A stretch of 64,000 nt of DNA from the NCBI GenBank assembly GCA_003222245.1, contig QHVH01000015.1, forward strand, positions 1 through 64,000, written 5' to 3'. This stretch comes from Blastocatellia bacterium AA13 (GTDB lineage: Bacteria; Acidobacteriota; Blastocatellia; UBA7656). The notes under the pieces were generated by a model. It had not been told where the DNA came from. It made no database searches and saw nothing but the letters and a program-made list of their open reading frames with translations. The translations under genes were made by a program, and so were the position numbers. Position 1 is the first letter of the stretch, and every line of letters begins with the position of its first letter. Shown here in pieces: positions 44,430 to 54,363 of the stretch.

Positions 44430-46595
44430 ATGAATTCTCGATCAACCCGCACAGCGATTGTGTTGCTCGTTATGATCGCCGTCGCCGTCGCGCCTTCGCT
44501 TCGAGCGCAATCAAAGGAGTCTTTGCTCAGAGGCTATTCCTCGTCTCAGTCGCGCACAGAGATTGAGTGGGAGCAGAAAATGCGCGCGACGCCGAATCCG
44601 GAGCTGCTTCGCGAATACGTGAAGCATATGTCGGCCGAGCCGCACCATGTGGGTTCCGCATATGATAAACAGAATGCCGAATTCATCTTGAACAAGTTCC
44701 GATCCTGGGGCCTCAAAGCCGACATAGAAGAATTCGACGTCTTGTTCCCGACGCCCAAAGAGCGAATAGTCGAGATGATCGAGCCCGAACATTTCCGCGC
44801 GGCGTTGAAGGAAACGGCCATACCGGAAGATCCCGATTCGAACGATGCGAATCAGCTACCCACCTACAATGCATATTCCGGCGAAGGCGATGTAACCGCG
44901 CCGCTAGTCTACGTCAACTACGGAGTGCCTGCCGATTACGAGGCGCTTGAAAAATTAGGGATAGATGTTCGCGGCAAGATCGTCATTGCCAGATACGGCG
45001 GGAGTTGGAGAGGGATTAAGCCGAAAGTTGCAGACGAGCATGGCGCGGTCGGATGCCTGATCTATTCTGATCCTCGCGACGACGGTTACTTTCAGGGAGA
45101 TGTTTATCCGCAGGGTCCTTATCGGCCGTCGCAGGGCGTGCAACGCGGATCGGTTATGGATATGCCCATTCATCCCGGAGACCCGCTGACTCCCGGATGG
45201 GGAGCGACCAAAGGAGCAAAGCGGATAAAACGCGAGGATGCCGAAGTCATAATGAAGATTCCGGTGCTCCCAATTTCTTACGGAGACGCGCAGCCGCTTC
45301 TAAAGGCCTTGCGAGGCCCGGTTGCTCCCGAACAATGGCGCGGCGCGCTGCCGATTACCTATCACGTCGGGCCGGGGCCCTCTCGCGTTCACTTGAAAGC
45401 CACTTTCGATTGGGGAATGCACACACTGTATGACGTGATCGCGAGGATAGAGGGCAGCGATGCGCCCGATCAGTGGATTGTCTACGGCAACCATCATGAC
45501 GCCTGGGTAAACGGGGCCGACGATCCCGTCAGTGGAATGGCTACCGTACTGGAGGTCGCAAGATCTCTTGGAGAATTGACCAGGCAAGGTTGGAAGCCGA
45601 GGCGCACGATCATTATATGCGCCTGGGACGGTGAAGAGCCTGCGCTGCTTGGCTCCACCGAATGGGCCGAGACACACGCAGATGAGTTGAAAGAAAAGAC
45701 CGTCCTGTATCTGAACTCCGACAGCAACAGCAAAGGCTTTCTCACAGTGGGCGGTTCGCACTCGCTGGAGCGGTTTGCAAACGAAGTTGCGCGCGATGTA
45801 CCGGATCCCACTCGGAACAAAACGGTGCTGAATGCTCTGAGGGCCCGGCGAATCGAACGGGCGCGAACCGACGAAGATCGAAAGGAAGCGTCCGAACGCG
45901 CCGATCTGCGCATTGAGGCCCTGGGGTCCGGCTCCGACTTCACGCCGTTTCTACAGCACCTGGGGATTGCTTCGCTGAATACCGGGTTCGGCGGCGACGG
46001 AGGAGGCGGCGTCTACCACTCGATCTACGATTCATTTGCCTGGTACACAAAATTCGGCGATCCAACCTTTGAGTACGGACGCGCGCTTGCCCAGGTCAAC
46101 GGCACGGTAGTGATGCGCATGGCCGATGCTGAAGTTCTCCCGTTCGAATTCACCGACCTTTCCGAAACCGTTTCGAAGTACATTGAAGAGTTGAAAAAGC
46201 TTGCAAAGAGCAGCGGCCGCGAAATCGATTTCACGGCTCTTAAGGGCGCGCAGCGCGCCCTCGACGATAGCGCCAAACGCTACGAAGAAGCGCTGGCCGG
46301 CGCTCCGCTCGGCGCGATCCATCATCTAAGAACATTGAACGAGCGCCTCTACAAGTCCGAAAGAAAATTCACAAACCAGCGTGGTCTGCCTCGCCGCCCG
46401 TGGTTCGTGCATCAGCTTTATGCGCCGGGCTTTTATACAGGCTACGGCGTTAAGACCATCCCAGGCGTGCGCGAAGCGATCGAGGAGAAACACTGGAACG
46501 AGATCGAACCGCAGATGAAGGACGCGGTATCGGCGCTTGTCGCTTTCAAAGAGGAGATCGACGCGGCCGCCAGGATCCTCCGGAATAAGGAATAG
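44430..46595 (+). CDS. Exported M28B peptidase (glutamate carboxypeptidase II-like)
   Basis: A 721-residue zinc metallopeptidase with a signal peptide (MNSRSTRTAIVLLVMIAVAV ending near LRAQ). Domains in order: a PA domain inserted in the catalytic domain (about 110-330, including VNYGVPADYEAL and RYGGSWRGIKPK), the M28 core with zinc ligands in GNHHDAWVNGADDPVSGMA and AWDGEEPALLGSTEWAE, and a C-terminal transferrin-receptor-like dimerisation domain. The ATG at 44430 is chosen because AAGGAGG lies ten bases upstream; the frame opens earlier at 44373 but without support. It should remove C-terminal acidic residues or other terminal amino acids from peptides in the periplasm. It begins the likely operon of three peptidases. 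Confidence 0.93.
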   Translation: MNSRSTRTAIVLLVMIAVAVAPSLRAQSKESLLRGYSSSQSRTEIEWEQKMRATPNPELLREYVKHMSAEPHHVGSAYDKQNAEFILNKFRSWGLKADIEEFDVLFPTPKERIVEMIEPEHFRAALKETAIPEDPDSNDANQLPTYNAYSGEGDVTAPLVYVNYGVPADYEALEKLGIDVRGKIVIARYGGSWRGIKPKVADEHGAVGCLIYSDPRDDGYFQGDVYPQGPYRPSQGVQRGSVMDMPIHPGDPLTPGWGATKGAKRIKREDAEVIMKIPVLPISYGDAQPLLKALRGPVAPEQWRGALPITYHVGPGPSRVHLKATFDWGMHTLYDVIARIEGSDAPDQWIVYGNHHDAWVNGADDPVSGMATVLEVARSLGELTRQGWKPRRTIIICAWDGEEPALLGSTEWAETHADELKEKTVLYLNSDSNSKGFLTVGGSHSLERFANEVARDVPDPTRNKTVLNALRARRIERARTDEDRKEASERADLRIEALGSGSDFTPFLQHLGIASLNTGFGGDGGGGVYHSIYDSFAWYTKFGDPTFEYGRALAQVNGTVVMRMADAEVLPFEFTDLSETVSKYIEELKKLAKSSGREIDFTALKGAQRALDDSAKRYEEALAGAPLGAIHHLRTLNERLYKSERKFTNQRGLPRRPWFVHQLYAPGFYTGYGVKTIPGVREAIEEKHWNEIEPQMKDAVSALVAFKEEIDAAARILRNKE

Positions 46596-46654
46596 AACGG
46601 TAGGAGTAAAAATCACCGCGTCTGCTCAGGTATTCTGAAGAAATCAAAAAAATT

Positions 46655-48733
46655 ATGAAGAAGATAGTTCATCTAATCATCCCGTTTCTCTTATTCGCGC
46701 ATCTCGCGGCGGGCCAGGAGCATAAGGGGCCGCCCAAAACACGCATGGACAACATAACGGAGACAATTCACGGAATCACAATCACCGATCCTTACCGCTG
46801 GCTGGAGGATCAGAACAGCCCGGAAACTCGAGCATGGATCGAAGCTCAAAACGCACACACCCAGTCGATTCTCGGAACGCTGCCCAATCGGGCCGCAATA
46901 AGCAGCCGTCTAACGCAGTTGCTCAAGGTGGATTCGATTGGAATACCTTTCGCTCGAGGTGGAAGGTACTTTTATTCCAAACGCCGCGCGGATCAGAATC
47001 AACCGGTGTATTACGTGCGGAATGGATTGAACGGCAAAGATGAAGTATTGCTCGATCCCAATACGATGAGCGCCGATCAGTCGGTCTCGGTGCGGCTCCT
47101 GGACATAACTCCGGACGGCAAGCACGTGGCTTACGGCGTTCAACAAGGAGGCGAGGACGAGATCACAGTTTCGATACTCGACGTGGATACGCGCAAGGAT
47201 CTAGCCGATCACCTTCCCAAAGGCAGACAGGGCGTTTCACTGAAGCCCGATATGAGCGGCTTCTACTATTCGCGATTCACCAATAATGTCGGGCCTCGCT
47301 GCTACTATCACAAGATGGGAACAGCGGCCTCCAGCGACCGGGAGATCTTCGGCAGCGGCTACGGTCCTACTAATTTCATAGGCGAGAGTGTTACAGACGA
47401 CGGCAAGTACCTGCTGCTCGTGGTGAGCTACGGCTCGTCAGGTCAAAAGAGCGAAATGTACGTCAAGGATCTGATCGCGGACGGGCCGATCAAACCAATT
47501 GTGAAAGACATTGAAGCCGGATTCTTTGGTCAGATTGCCGGAGATCAACTCTTTGTTTCAACGAACTGGAAGGCGCCGAACCGGAACATTCTCGCCATCG
47601 ATCTGAAGAATCCTTCCCAAGAGCATTGGCGCGAGGTCGTTCCGGAAAGCACGTCGGTCATAAACGGCTTTTCGTTGGCCGGCGGTAAGATCTTTGTCAG
47701 CTACCTCGAAAACGTCAGCTCCCGAATAAGAGTATTCGATCCATCGGGCTCGCATATTCGTGATATCGCCTTTCCGACTCTTGGCAGCGCGAGCGGGATT
47801 TTCGGCGACTGGAAGAACGACGAGGCCTTTTACAGCTTCAACTCGTTCGGGCAGCCGGCAACGATCTATCGCTATCAGGCGGGCTCCGCCAAACAAGAGA
47901 TCTGGGCGAGAAACGACGTACCGATCAAGAGCGACGAACTCGATGTAAAACAGGTGTGGTATCCGTCAAAGGACGGCACGAAGATACCAATGTTCCTTGT
48001 CCATAAGAAGGGGATCAAGCTCGACGGCGGTCATCCGACGCTCCTCACGGGTTACGGAGGGTTCGACGTCAGCCTGACGCCCGGCTTTTCGGCGCTCGCT
48101 GCTTTTTGGGCGGAAAAAGGCGGAGTCTACGCCGTGACGAATCTGCGTGGAGGAGGCGAGTTCGGCGAAAAGTGGCATAAGGCCGGCATGCTCGAAAAGA
48201 AGCAAAACGTGTTCGACGACTTCATCGGTGCAGCGGAGTGGCTTATCAAAAGCGGCTATACCAAGACCTCGAAGCTCGCAATCTCAGGCGGCTCGAATGG
48301 AGGCTTGCTCGTCGGCGCGGCAATGACCCAGCGGCCCGATCTCTTTCAGGCGGTCGTATGTTCGTATCCGCTCCTTGATATGTTGCGGTATCAGAATTTT
48401 CTCGTCGCGAAATTCTGGGTTCCGGAGTACGGGTCGGCGGAAGATCCAAAACAGTTCGAGTACATCTACAAATATTCTCCATACCACAACGTGAAGAAGG
48501 GGACGAAGTACCCCTCCGTTCTTTTCGTCACCGGCGACTCGGACACTCGCGTGGCTCCGCTGCATGCACGCAAAATGGCTGCGCTCATGCAGGCGTCGAC
48601 CGGATCGGATCGCCCCATCCTCCTGCATTACGATACGAAAGCCGGGCATTCCGGAGGCACTCCGGTTAGCAAACAGATCGAGGATCTAACCGACGAGCTG
48701 AGCTTCCTGCTTTGGCAGTTGGATGTGAAGTAG
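46655..48733 (+). CDS. Exported prolyl oligopeptidase (S9A)
   Basis: A 692-residue serine peptidase that cuts after proline in short peptides. The signal peptide ends near LAAGQE. The propeller domain spans about 80-410. The catalytic domain has TLLTGYGGFDVSLTPGFSA for the oxyanion region, the nucleophile in ISGGSNGGLLVGA, the Asp in VTGDSDTRVAPLHARKMAA, and the His in KAGHSGG. The order is typical of S9A. It lies 60 bases after the M28 gene on the same strand, and the products probably act together on proline-rich and acidic peptides outside the cytoplasm. Confidence 0.94.
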   Translation: MKKIVHLIIPFLLFAHLAAGQEHKGPPKTRMDNITETIHGITITDPYRWLEDQNSPETRAWIEAQNAHTQSILGTLPNRAAISSRLTQLLKVDSIGIPFARGGRYFYSKRRADQNQPVYYVRNGLNGKDEVLLDPNTMSADQSVSVRLLDITPDGKHVAYGVQQGGEDEITVSILDVDTRKDLADHLPKGRQGVSLKPDMSGFYYSRFTNNVGPRCYYHKMGTAASSDREIFGSGYGPTNFIGESVTDDGKYLLLVVSYGSSGQKSEMYVKDLIADGPIKPIVKDIEAGFFGQIAGDQLFVSTNWKAPNRNILAIDLKNPSQEHWREVVPESTSVINGFSLAGGKIFVSYLENVSSRIRVFDPSGSHIRDIAFPTLGSASGIFGDWKNDEAFYSFNSFGQPATIYRYQAGSAKQEIWARNDVPIKSDELDVKQVWYPSKDGTKIPMFLVHKKGIKLDGGHPTLLTGYGGFDVSLTPGFSALAAFWAEKGGVYAVTNLRGGGEFGEKWHKAGMLEKKQNVFDDFIGAAEWLIKSGYTKTSKLAISGGSNGGLLVGAAMTQRPDLFQAVVCSYPLLDMLRYQNFLVAKFWVPEYGSAEDPKQFEYIYKYSPYHNVKKGTKYPSVLFVTGDSDTRVAPLHARKMAALMQASTGSDRPILLHYDTKAGHSGGTPVSKQIEDLTDELSFLLWQLDVK

Positions 48734-48894
48734 ACGGAAATTCGCAATGTCGCTCAGGCTCATTCATTTGAGCTTTGCCCACGCTGTTCGGAGCGCCGGC
48801 GGCCGCCATTCGCCGGAGATGACTTCCGGGCTCTGACCAGGATCTGAGACGTCGACCTTCGATTAAGGCCTCCCTGAACGAGAGGGTTCTGAAA

Positions 48895-50253
48895 ATGCGA
48901 ATACACTTGCCGCCGGTTCTCGCGACCGTCCTTTCCATTTCCATGCTCGGCCTCACGGCGCAAAGCTCCGACTCTCCGAAGCCGGTTCCTTCCATGCGCG
49001 AACAGGCTGAGATTCAGCAACAGTGGTTAAAGCTTCGGCTCGAGCGCGTGCTTCCATCGTTGATGCGGAAGCACGGCGTTCAAATGTGGCTTGTAATCTG
49101 TCGTGAGTATAATGAGGACCCGGTATTCTTCTCGCTGGTTTCACCTACGCTCTTCGCGGCGCGCCGTAGGACAATCTATGTTTTCTACGATCGGGGTCCG
49201 GGAAAAGAGGTCGAGAGACTGGCGCTCGGCGGCGGATCGAACGGAGGACTCTACACCGTATATCGCGATCCCGAGGTTGAAGGCCGGGAGGTATATGGAG
49301 AGGGACAGTGGGTCCTTCTCAGAAAATTGATCGACGAGCGAAAGCCCGGCAAGATAGCCATAAACATTTCGCATACGCACGCTTTTTCAGACGGCCTTTC
49401 GTCGGGCGAGCGAGAGAAGCTCGAAACGGTTTTGGGACCGGAACACCTGAAGCACGTCGTGCGCTCTGAAAATCTCGCTCTGGAATATGTATCGATCCGC
49501 GTACCGGAAATGCTTCCAGTCTATCGGCGCATGATGGAGACGGTTCACTCTTTGATCAGCCGCGCCTTCTCCAATGAAGTAATCACGCCGGGCCGCACGA
49601 CGAATGAAGACGTCGTGTGGTGGCTTCGTCAGCAGGTCAACAACCTAGGACTTGGAACATGGTTTCACCCTTCGGTTCGCGTTCAGAAGGCTGCCAAGAC
49701 CGGCGTGAGCCTTCTTGCCGAAGACGAACCCATGGTTATCGATCGCGGCGATGTGTTGCACGTCGACTTTGGAATTACCGCAATGCGGCTGAACACCGAT
49801 ACTCAGCACATGGGTTATGTTTTGCGAAAAGGTGAAACCGATGTTCCGCCCGGCATCAAGCGGGCCCTCGCGAACGCGAACAAACTTCAAGATCTGCTGC
49901 TCGAGCGAATGAAGCCGGGCCATTCCGGAAACGAAGTTCTTGCGGACACGTTAAAGGCGATGAACACCGCCGGCATTAAAGGATCGATCTATACACATCC
50001 AATCGGCGATCATGGCCACGGTGCGGGTCCGTTGATAGGGCTGTGGGATCGACAAGAGGGCGTGCCGGGTCGCGGCGACGTGAATATTCTGCCGAGTACC
50101 TGGTTCTCGATAGAGTTATCGGCGACCACGCCGGTGCCTGAATGGAACGGAAAAGAGCTGTGGGTAGGGCAGGAAGAAGATGCCTCTATTGATGAAAACG
50201 GTAGGATTTCGTGGGTGCTAAAGCGGCAGACTGAATATCATCTGGTCAAGTGA
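48895..50253 (+). CDS. Exported M24 family peptidase (Xaa-Pro aminopeptidase-like)
   Basis: A 452-residue pita-bread metallopeptidase. It has an N-terminal hydrophobic segment (LPPVLATVLSISMLGLTAQS) that looks like a signal peptide, a creatinase-like N-terminal domain, and the metal-site ligands: Asp in HVDFGI, Asp in RLNTDTQHMGY, His in PIGDHGHGAGPLIG, Glu in SIELSATTPV and Glu in GQEEDASID. It would release the residue before proline. It is the third of the peptidase trio, 162 bases after the S9A gene; no terminator is evident in between. The GAGAGGG upstream suggests the chosen ATG. Confidence 0.9.
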   Translation: MRIHLPPVLATVLSISMLGLTAQSSDSPKPVPSMREQAEIQQQWLKLRLERVLPSLMRKHGVQMWLVICREYNEDPVFFSLVSPTLFAARRRTIYVFYDRGPGKEVERLALGGGSNGGLYTVYRDPEVEGREVYGEGQWVLLRKLIDERKPGKIAINISHTHAFSDGLSSGEREKLETVLGPEHLKHVVRSENLALEYVSIRVPEMLPVYRRMMETVHSLISRAFSNEVITPGRTTNEDVVWWLRQQVNNLGLGTWFHPSVRVQKAAKTGVSLLAEDEPMVIDRGDVLHVDFGITAMRLNTDTQHMGYVLRKGETDVPPGIKRALANANKLQDLLLERMKPGHSGNEVLADTLKAMNTAGIKGSIYTHPIGDHGHGAGPLIGLWDRQEGVPGRGDVNILPSTWFSIELSATTPVPEWNGKELWVGQEEDASIDENGRISWVLKRQTEYHLVK

Positions 50254-50322
50254 GAGCGTTCCAAGCCTCTGTCCGGCTTTGATTGCAGCCAATGTAAGGG
50301 AGCGGTATGAATCGGGAACCGT

Positions 50323-51222
50323 ATGAATAAAGACGAACACGAGAACACTGAGTCGGAGGAGATCCACAGGCGACTCCGCGAATCGGACCGAGCGAACCTC
50401 ACTACGGACCCTCCAACGATGGGTGCGTGGGAACGAGTGAAGCTCGCGCGCCATCCTGACAGGCCTTATACGCTCGACTACGTTGATATGATTTTTGAGG
50501 GGTTTGAAGAAATTCATGGCGACCGCAGATTCGCTGACGATCCCGCGGTTGTCACGGGACTGGCGAAATTTCACGGTCAGCCCTGCGTAGTTGCAGGCCA
50601 TCAAAAAGGCCGCACTACGAAGGAGCGCCAGCAGCGCAACTTCGGAATGGCCAAGCCCGAAGGATATCGAAAGGCTCTGCGCGTAATGAAAATCGCGGAA
50701 AAATTCTCGCGCCCCGTATTTACGTTCATAGACACGACGGGAGCCTATCCGGGAATTGATGCCGAAGAACGCGGTCAGGCTGAAGCAATCGCCTACAATC
50801 TACGTGAAATGGCGAAGCTGCGCGTTCCTGTGATCGTGACTGTGACGGGCGAAGGTGGATCGGGCGGGGCCCTGGCGCTTGGCGTGGGCGATCAGATCCT
50901 CATGCTTGAGAACTCTATCTACTCGGTGATCTCGCCCGAGGGCTGCGCCTCCATACTGTGGCGCGATGCCACGCACGCGCAACAAGCCGCCGAGGCGCTG
51001 AAGCTCACCGCGCAAGATCTGTTGCAGTTCGGCCTAATTGACACAATAGTGCCGGAGCCCGAAGGCGGCGCTCACTCTGATCCGCGTGAAATGGGAGACG
51101 TTCTGGGCGCCTACTTGAGCGATGCCCTTGCCGCCGCCGCGGCTTTAGGCGATAAGGAACGGGTGGAAAGGCGGTACGAGAAGTTTCGAGTGATGGGCGA
51201 GTTCGAAGAACTGAGTGAGTGA
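50323..51222 (+). CDS. accA: Acetyl-CoA carboxylase carboxyltransferase alpha
   Basis: The 299-residue alpha subunit moves carboxyl from carboxybiotin to acetyl-CoA in the first step of fatty acid synthesis. Recognised by [28 protein letters not shown]-type strand, [88 protein letters not shown]. It has a 45-residue acidic N-terminal segment before the conserved core, which is common. An eight-codon reading frame (50307-50330, ribosome site GGGAG) ends by overlapping the accA start, which may couple translation. The beta subunit is not nearby. Confidence 0.95.
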   Translation: MNKDEHENTESEEIHRRLRESDRANLTTDPPTMGAWERVKLARHPDRPYTLDYVDMIFEGFEEIHGDRRFADDPAVVTGLAKFHGQPCVVAGHQKGRTTKERQQRNFGMAKPEGYRKALRVMKIAEKFSRPVFTFIDTTGAYPGIDAEERGQAEAIAYNLREMAKLRVPVIVTVTGEGGSGGALALGVGDQILMLENSIYSVISPEGCASILWRDATHAQQAAEALKLTAQDLLQFGLIDTIVPEPEGGAHSDPREMGDVLGAYLSDALAAAAALGDKERVERRYEKFRVMGEFEELSE

Positions 51223-51252
51223 CCGTACTACCGGTCGGTTAGCCAGGCGCCG

Positions 51253-51897
51253 ATGGAATTTGACTGCTTCATTTTTGATTTCGACGGCACGATTGCATAT
51301 ACGGACCGAGCTTACCAGGCCGCCTACCGTTACGCGATAAAACTGCACACCGGAAAAGACATTGACGACTCCGTGTTCTCAGGTTCCTGGGGGATGAATG
51401 TGACTCCCGAGGAAGTTCTACTTCCCCATTGCGGCGGCGGAGAAATCTCCGCTCTATTGGAAAGCTTCGAGGAGCATTACTATGAGAATCATCATCTGAT
51501 GCTTTCAACGTATGCGGGCATTACCGAAGTGTTGACCGAGCTTCGGAATTATCGCGCGCTTGTCGGCATTGTCTCGCTAAAGCCGCGCCGCGCCGGCGAG
51601 CGTGAACTTGCGATAACCGGAATAAGCAGCCTTATTGATGCGAGCGTCTGGGGTGACGACGTTGCCTTACGGAAGCCTCATCCGGACGGCGTTCATAAGC
51701 TCATTGCGAGCCTGCGCGCCGATGCTTCACGCGCGATCGTTATCGGCGACAGCGCCGCGGATATTCTGATGGGTCGAGCCGCGGGTGTAAAAACAGGTGC
51801 GGCGTTGTGGAATGGCCGAGAATCGCTTAGAGAAGTCGATCCGGACTTTGAGTTCCGCACACCTCAGGAAATCATTTCCCTCCTCTCTCAATCGTAA
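51253..51897 (+). CDS. HAD superfamily hydrolase (subfamily IA)
   Basis: A 214-residue phosphatase-like protein. Motif I is FDFDGTIAYTD with the nucleophile Asp, motif II is IVSLKP, and motifs III/IV are LRKPHPDGV and VIGDSAADILMGRAAG. The cap is helical (residues 20-90). Subfamily IA members include phosphoglycolate phosphatases and nonspecific phosphatases, so the substrate is open. It starts 30 bases after accA, suggesting a shared transcript that ends at the terminator at 51994-52017. Confidence 0.88.
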   Translation: MEFDCFIFDFDGTIAYTDRAYQAAYRYAIKLHTGKDIDDSVFSGSWGMNVTPEEVLLPHCGGGEISALLESFEEHYYENHHLMLSTYAGITEVLTELRNYRALVGIVSLKPRRAGERELAITGISSLIDASVWGDDVALRKPHPDGVHKLIASLRADASRAIVIGDSAADILMGRAAGVKTGAALWNGRESLREVDPDFEFRTPQEIISLLSQS

Positions 51898-51993
51898 CAG
51901 TCGCCGGCTTTTCGTATGCTACCACTCGTAAATATTCAAAGGCTGCAATTGAGCCGCGGAAGTCGCCGACTAATCCCCGGACGCGAGGTGCAC

Positions 51994-52017
51994 GGGCATC
52001 TAATGTTGCCCTTTTTT
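51994..52017 (+). terminator. Terminator after the HAD gene
   Basis: GGGCA (51994-51998) pairs with TGCCC (52007-52011) around an 8-base loop, followed by six T. It lies about 100 bases after the HAD stop. Confidence 0.6.
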
Positions 52018-52313
52018 GCTTGAGTGCCGTCCGCGTGCAACCACTGTTGCACGGGCGAAGCGGCGAAGAGGCCTTTTTAAGCAAATAAACCGGGCTTTTA
52101 TGGATCAAGGGCTCAATATCGTGAAACGAAAGTTCAAGCATTCTTTTTGTGATACTGTGTTTTACTTTTGTTCCCACAGTAGTTCTCATGCAAGGTCATT
52201 TTCGGTATATTCCAGAGCACTCGGCAACCATGAGGGAATTTGGATTGTGGCTGTCAATAACCTCCTCTTCTTCTCTGGTTGAGGGACACAACCATTGAAG
52301 GGACGCAGAAAAA
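52018..52313 (+). other. Unassigned non-coding stretch, possible small RNA gene
   Basis: No convincing coding frame lies here. It contains a perfect 8-bp hairpin, CGTGCAAC with GTTGCACG (52034-52041 and 52046-52053), and a second hairpin, TGGTTG with CAACCA (52076+200, that is 52276-52281 and 52289-52294), whose loop reads AGGGACA. It ends at the strong terminator 52314-52358. A free-standing terminator with no gene in front of it suggests an unannotated RNA. I could not match it to tmRNA, SRP RNA or RNase P, and 6S RNA cannot be confirmed by eye. Confidence 0.4.
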
Positions 52314-52358
52314 GGGAAGGATGAAGCTGCCAGGCAGACTCCTTCCCTCTTTTTTTTT
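52314..52358 (+). terminator. Strong terminator with long T-run
   Basis: GGGAAGGA (52314-52321) pairs with TCCTTCCC (52340-52347). An inner CTGCC/GGCAG stem lies between the arms, and a run of eight T follows. It ends whatever is transcribed from the AT-rich stretch before it, because no protein gene lies within 400 bases upstream. Confidence 0.75.
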
Positions 52359-52547
52359 GCTCGATCAGTCTTTCACCTCGTAAGTGTCTATTCATACACT
52401 TCGCTTCTTCATTTATCGAAGGCAGCGCTCAGTACGCGACATTCACGTTCGTAACGTCGCAGTGCGATCACGTAGTTCAATGGTCTGCTGTTCGTCGATC
52501 TTGAAACAGGCCGAGTCGGTCACCTATACTCAGCGCTTGGCATAAAC

Positions 52548-52632
52548 GGAGGGGTATCCTAATGGTAAGGAAGCGGTCTTGAAAACCGCCGCGCGAAAGC
52601 GCTTGCAGGTTCGAGTCCTGTCCCCTCCGCCA
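52548..52632 (+). tRNA. tRNA-Ser (anticodon UGA)
   Basis: An 85-base tRNA with acceptor stem GGAGGGG/CCCCTCC, an encoded CCA (52630-52632), a long variable arm of class II type, and a T-loop reading TTCGAGT. The anticodon stem GCGGT/ACCGC surrounds the loop CTTGAAA, and the anticodon TGA (52580-52582) decodes UCA serine codons. A tandem 16-base repeat starts eight bases after it. Confidence 0.95.
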
Positions 52633-52639
52633 ATCACAT

Positions 52640-52671
52640 TTAGAGCTTCGGTTGTTTAGAGATTCGGTTGT
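52640..52671 (+). repeat. 16-bp tandem duplication after tRNA-Ser
   Basis: TTAGAGCTTCGGTTGT (52640-52655) is followed at once by a second copy (52656-52671) that differs at one base. It does not repeat tRNA sequence, so it is not an attachment site by itself. Confidence 0.75.
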
Positions 52672-52906
52672 TCGGTTACTCTGTAGAGCAAAAGGGTCGT
52701 CGAATACATCGCATCGTTGAACACCCGCACCAGAGCGGTACGGCTACGATTAAATCAAGTAAGATTCCAGTGAAGAGACTTCAAGATCGATAAACGATAC
52801 GTCGCAAGGTCCCCAATTTATTCTTGTGATAATTTTATGATGCAGGGCGGCAACGATACCGTTCCGCATCATTAATGAAAGTCCCCTAGCATCGGCCGAA
52901 TTTCAC

Positions 52907-54136
52907 TTAGATCACTTCTAGTTTCTTCCCGATCTTGGCGAATGCCGTCAGCGCGCGGTCGAGGTGGGCGCGTGTATGGGCTGCCGATATTTGTGCGCGT
53001 AGCCTGGCCTCGCCCTTCGGCACCACCGGATACCAGAGACCTTTGATGTATACGCCTTCACTCAGGAGTTCCCTGCTCATATCCTGCGCGAGCGCCGCCT
53101 CTCCAAGCATGATCGGAACGATTGGATGACGGCCTTCGATTATCTTGAATCCCAGTCCGACAATTTCTCGGCGAAAGTAGGCAGTGTTCTCGCGAAGTCC
53201 GTTCACTATCGACGGATCGTTCTCGATCAGGTTGATGGCTTCGATTGATCCCATCACCACGGAGGGCGGTACGGTGTTCGAAAAAGTATAAGGACGGGAT
53301 TTTTGCCTGAGGAATTCAATCAAAGGCTCGCGTCCGGCAATGAAGCCGCCCGAAGCGCCGCCAAGAGCTTTGCCGAACGTACCTGTTACAACATCTACTT
53401 TACCGAAGACACCGAGTTCTTCGATTGTCCCGCGGCCGGTTTGGCCAAGTGCTCCCGTTGCATGAGATTCATCCACGAAGAGAAGGGCCTTGTGCTCGCG
53501 CGCCAGCTCAACGAGCTCGGCCAAAGGGGCCAGGAGGCCTTCCATCGAGAATACGCCGTCGGTAGCTATGATCCTTATTCGATAGTTCTTGTCACGGTCT
53601 TCTTCGAGCATCTGCCGCAAATGATCGACGTCGCCATTTCGATAGAGCCGGGAGACAGTCTGCTTTGCAATCGCGCGACAGAGCCGAACGCCGTCGATGA
53701 TACTGGCGTGATTTAGCTGATCGCTGTAGATAACGTCCTGATAGTCGACCTGACCAAAGTCATTGGCAATCAGAGCCGAAAAGAAAGCTTCATTAGCCGC
53801 GAAGCACGACGAATGAAGTATGGCCGCTTCACACCCGACGAATTTGGCGATCCTACGTTCGAGTTCGAAATGAATTGGCTCTGTTCCGCAGAGAAATCTC
53901 ACCGAAGCTAGACCGTACCCCCATTCATCCAGGGCTTTCCGCGCCGCATCCTTGATTTTCGGGTGATTGGCCAGACCAAGATAATTGTTGGAGGCCAGCA
54001 TTACCACCTCCTGGCCGTTTACGGTAACATCTCCGCCTTGCTCGCTCTCGAGCGGCACTTCGTATTTAAAAGTCTTGGCCTCTTTAAAATTCTCCAGTTC
54101 ACGCGAGAGTGTTGAATACAGTTCACTGGGATTCAT
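52907..54136 (-). CDS. kbl: Glycine C-acetyltransferase (2-amino-3-ketobutyrate CoA ligase)
   Basis: A PLP enzyme of the alpha-oxoamine synthase family that breaks 2-amino-3-oxobutyrate with CoA to glycine and acetyl-CoA in threonine degradation. The PLP Lys is in [13 protein letters not shown], with SHATGALG and DGVFSMEG upstream. Kbl features that separate it from biotin-synthesis BioF are [22 protein letters not shown] and the 409-residue length. The partner threonine dehydrogenase (tdh) is not adjacent. Other members (serine palmitoyl- or ALA synthase types) differ in the substrate loop, but an alternative such as KBL-like acyltransferases cannot be fully excluded. Confidence 0.88.
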   Translation of the reverse strand: MNPSELYSTLSRELENFKEAKTFKYEVPLESEQGGDVTVNGQEVVMLASNNYLGLANHPKIKDAARKALDEWGYGLASVRFLCGTEPIHFELERRIAKFVGCEAAILHSSCFAANEAFFSALIANDFGQVDYQDVIYSDQLNHASIIDGVRLCRAIAKQTVSRLYRNGDVDHLRQMLEEDRDKNYRIRIIATDGVFSMEGLLAPLAELVELAREHKALLFVDESHATGALGQTGRGTIEELGVFGKVDVVTGTFGKALGGASGGFIAGREPLIEFLRQKSRPYTFSNTVPPSVVMGSIEAINLIENDPSIVNGLRENTAYFRREIVGLGFKIIEGRHPIVPIMLGEAALAQDMSRELLSEGVYIKGLWYPVVPKGEARLRAQISAAHTRAHLDRALTAFAKIGKKLEVI

Positions 54137-54363
54137 CTTGCTCCTCGTCTTCTCGTGATCACATTCCGCTTTAACTTACGCCGAACAGAGCGAATGTTCA
54201 ACGAAGCGCGTGGTAAGAACTCGAGAGCGTTCACTGCATTGAGACCAGCGCCGTCGCATTTTGCAGGCCGTCACATTTGCGCGTGAAAACTCTCGAATGC
54301 TACTATCCAGCCGAATTATTCAAGAGCGCTGTTTCACGCACCTACAGGAGGACGGCTTCTTTA

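Noticed and set aside
52548-52632. tRNA that might be tRNA-Sec, since a selenoprotein is present
   Set aside because: The anticodon is TGA (reads UCA), not TCA, and the acceptor stem has seven pairs, so it is an ordinary serine tRNA with a long variable arm.
52907-54136. BioF (biotin synthesis) assignment
   Set aside because: The [16 protein letters not shown] block and the length fit glycine C-acetyltransferase better, and no biotin gene is adjacent.
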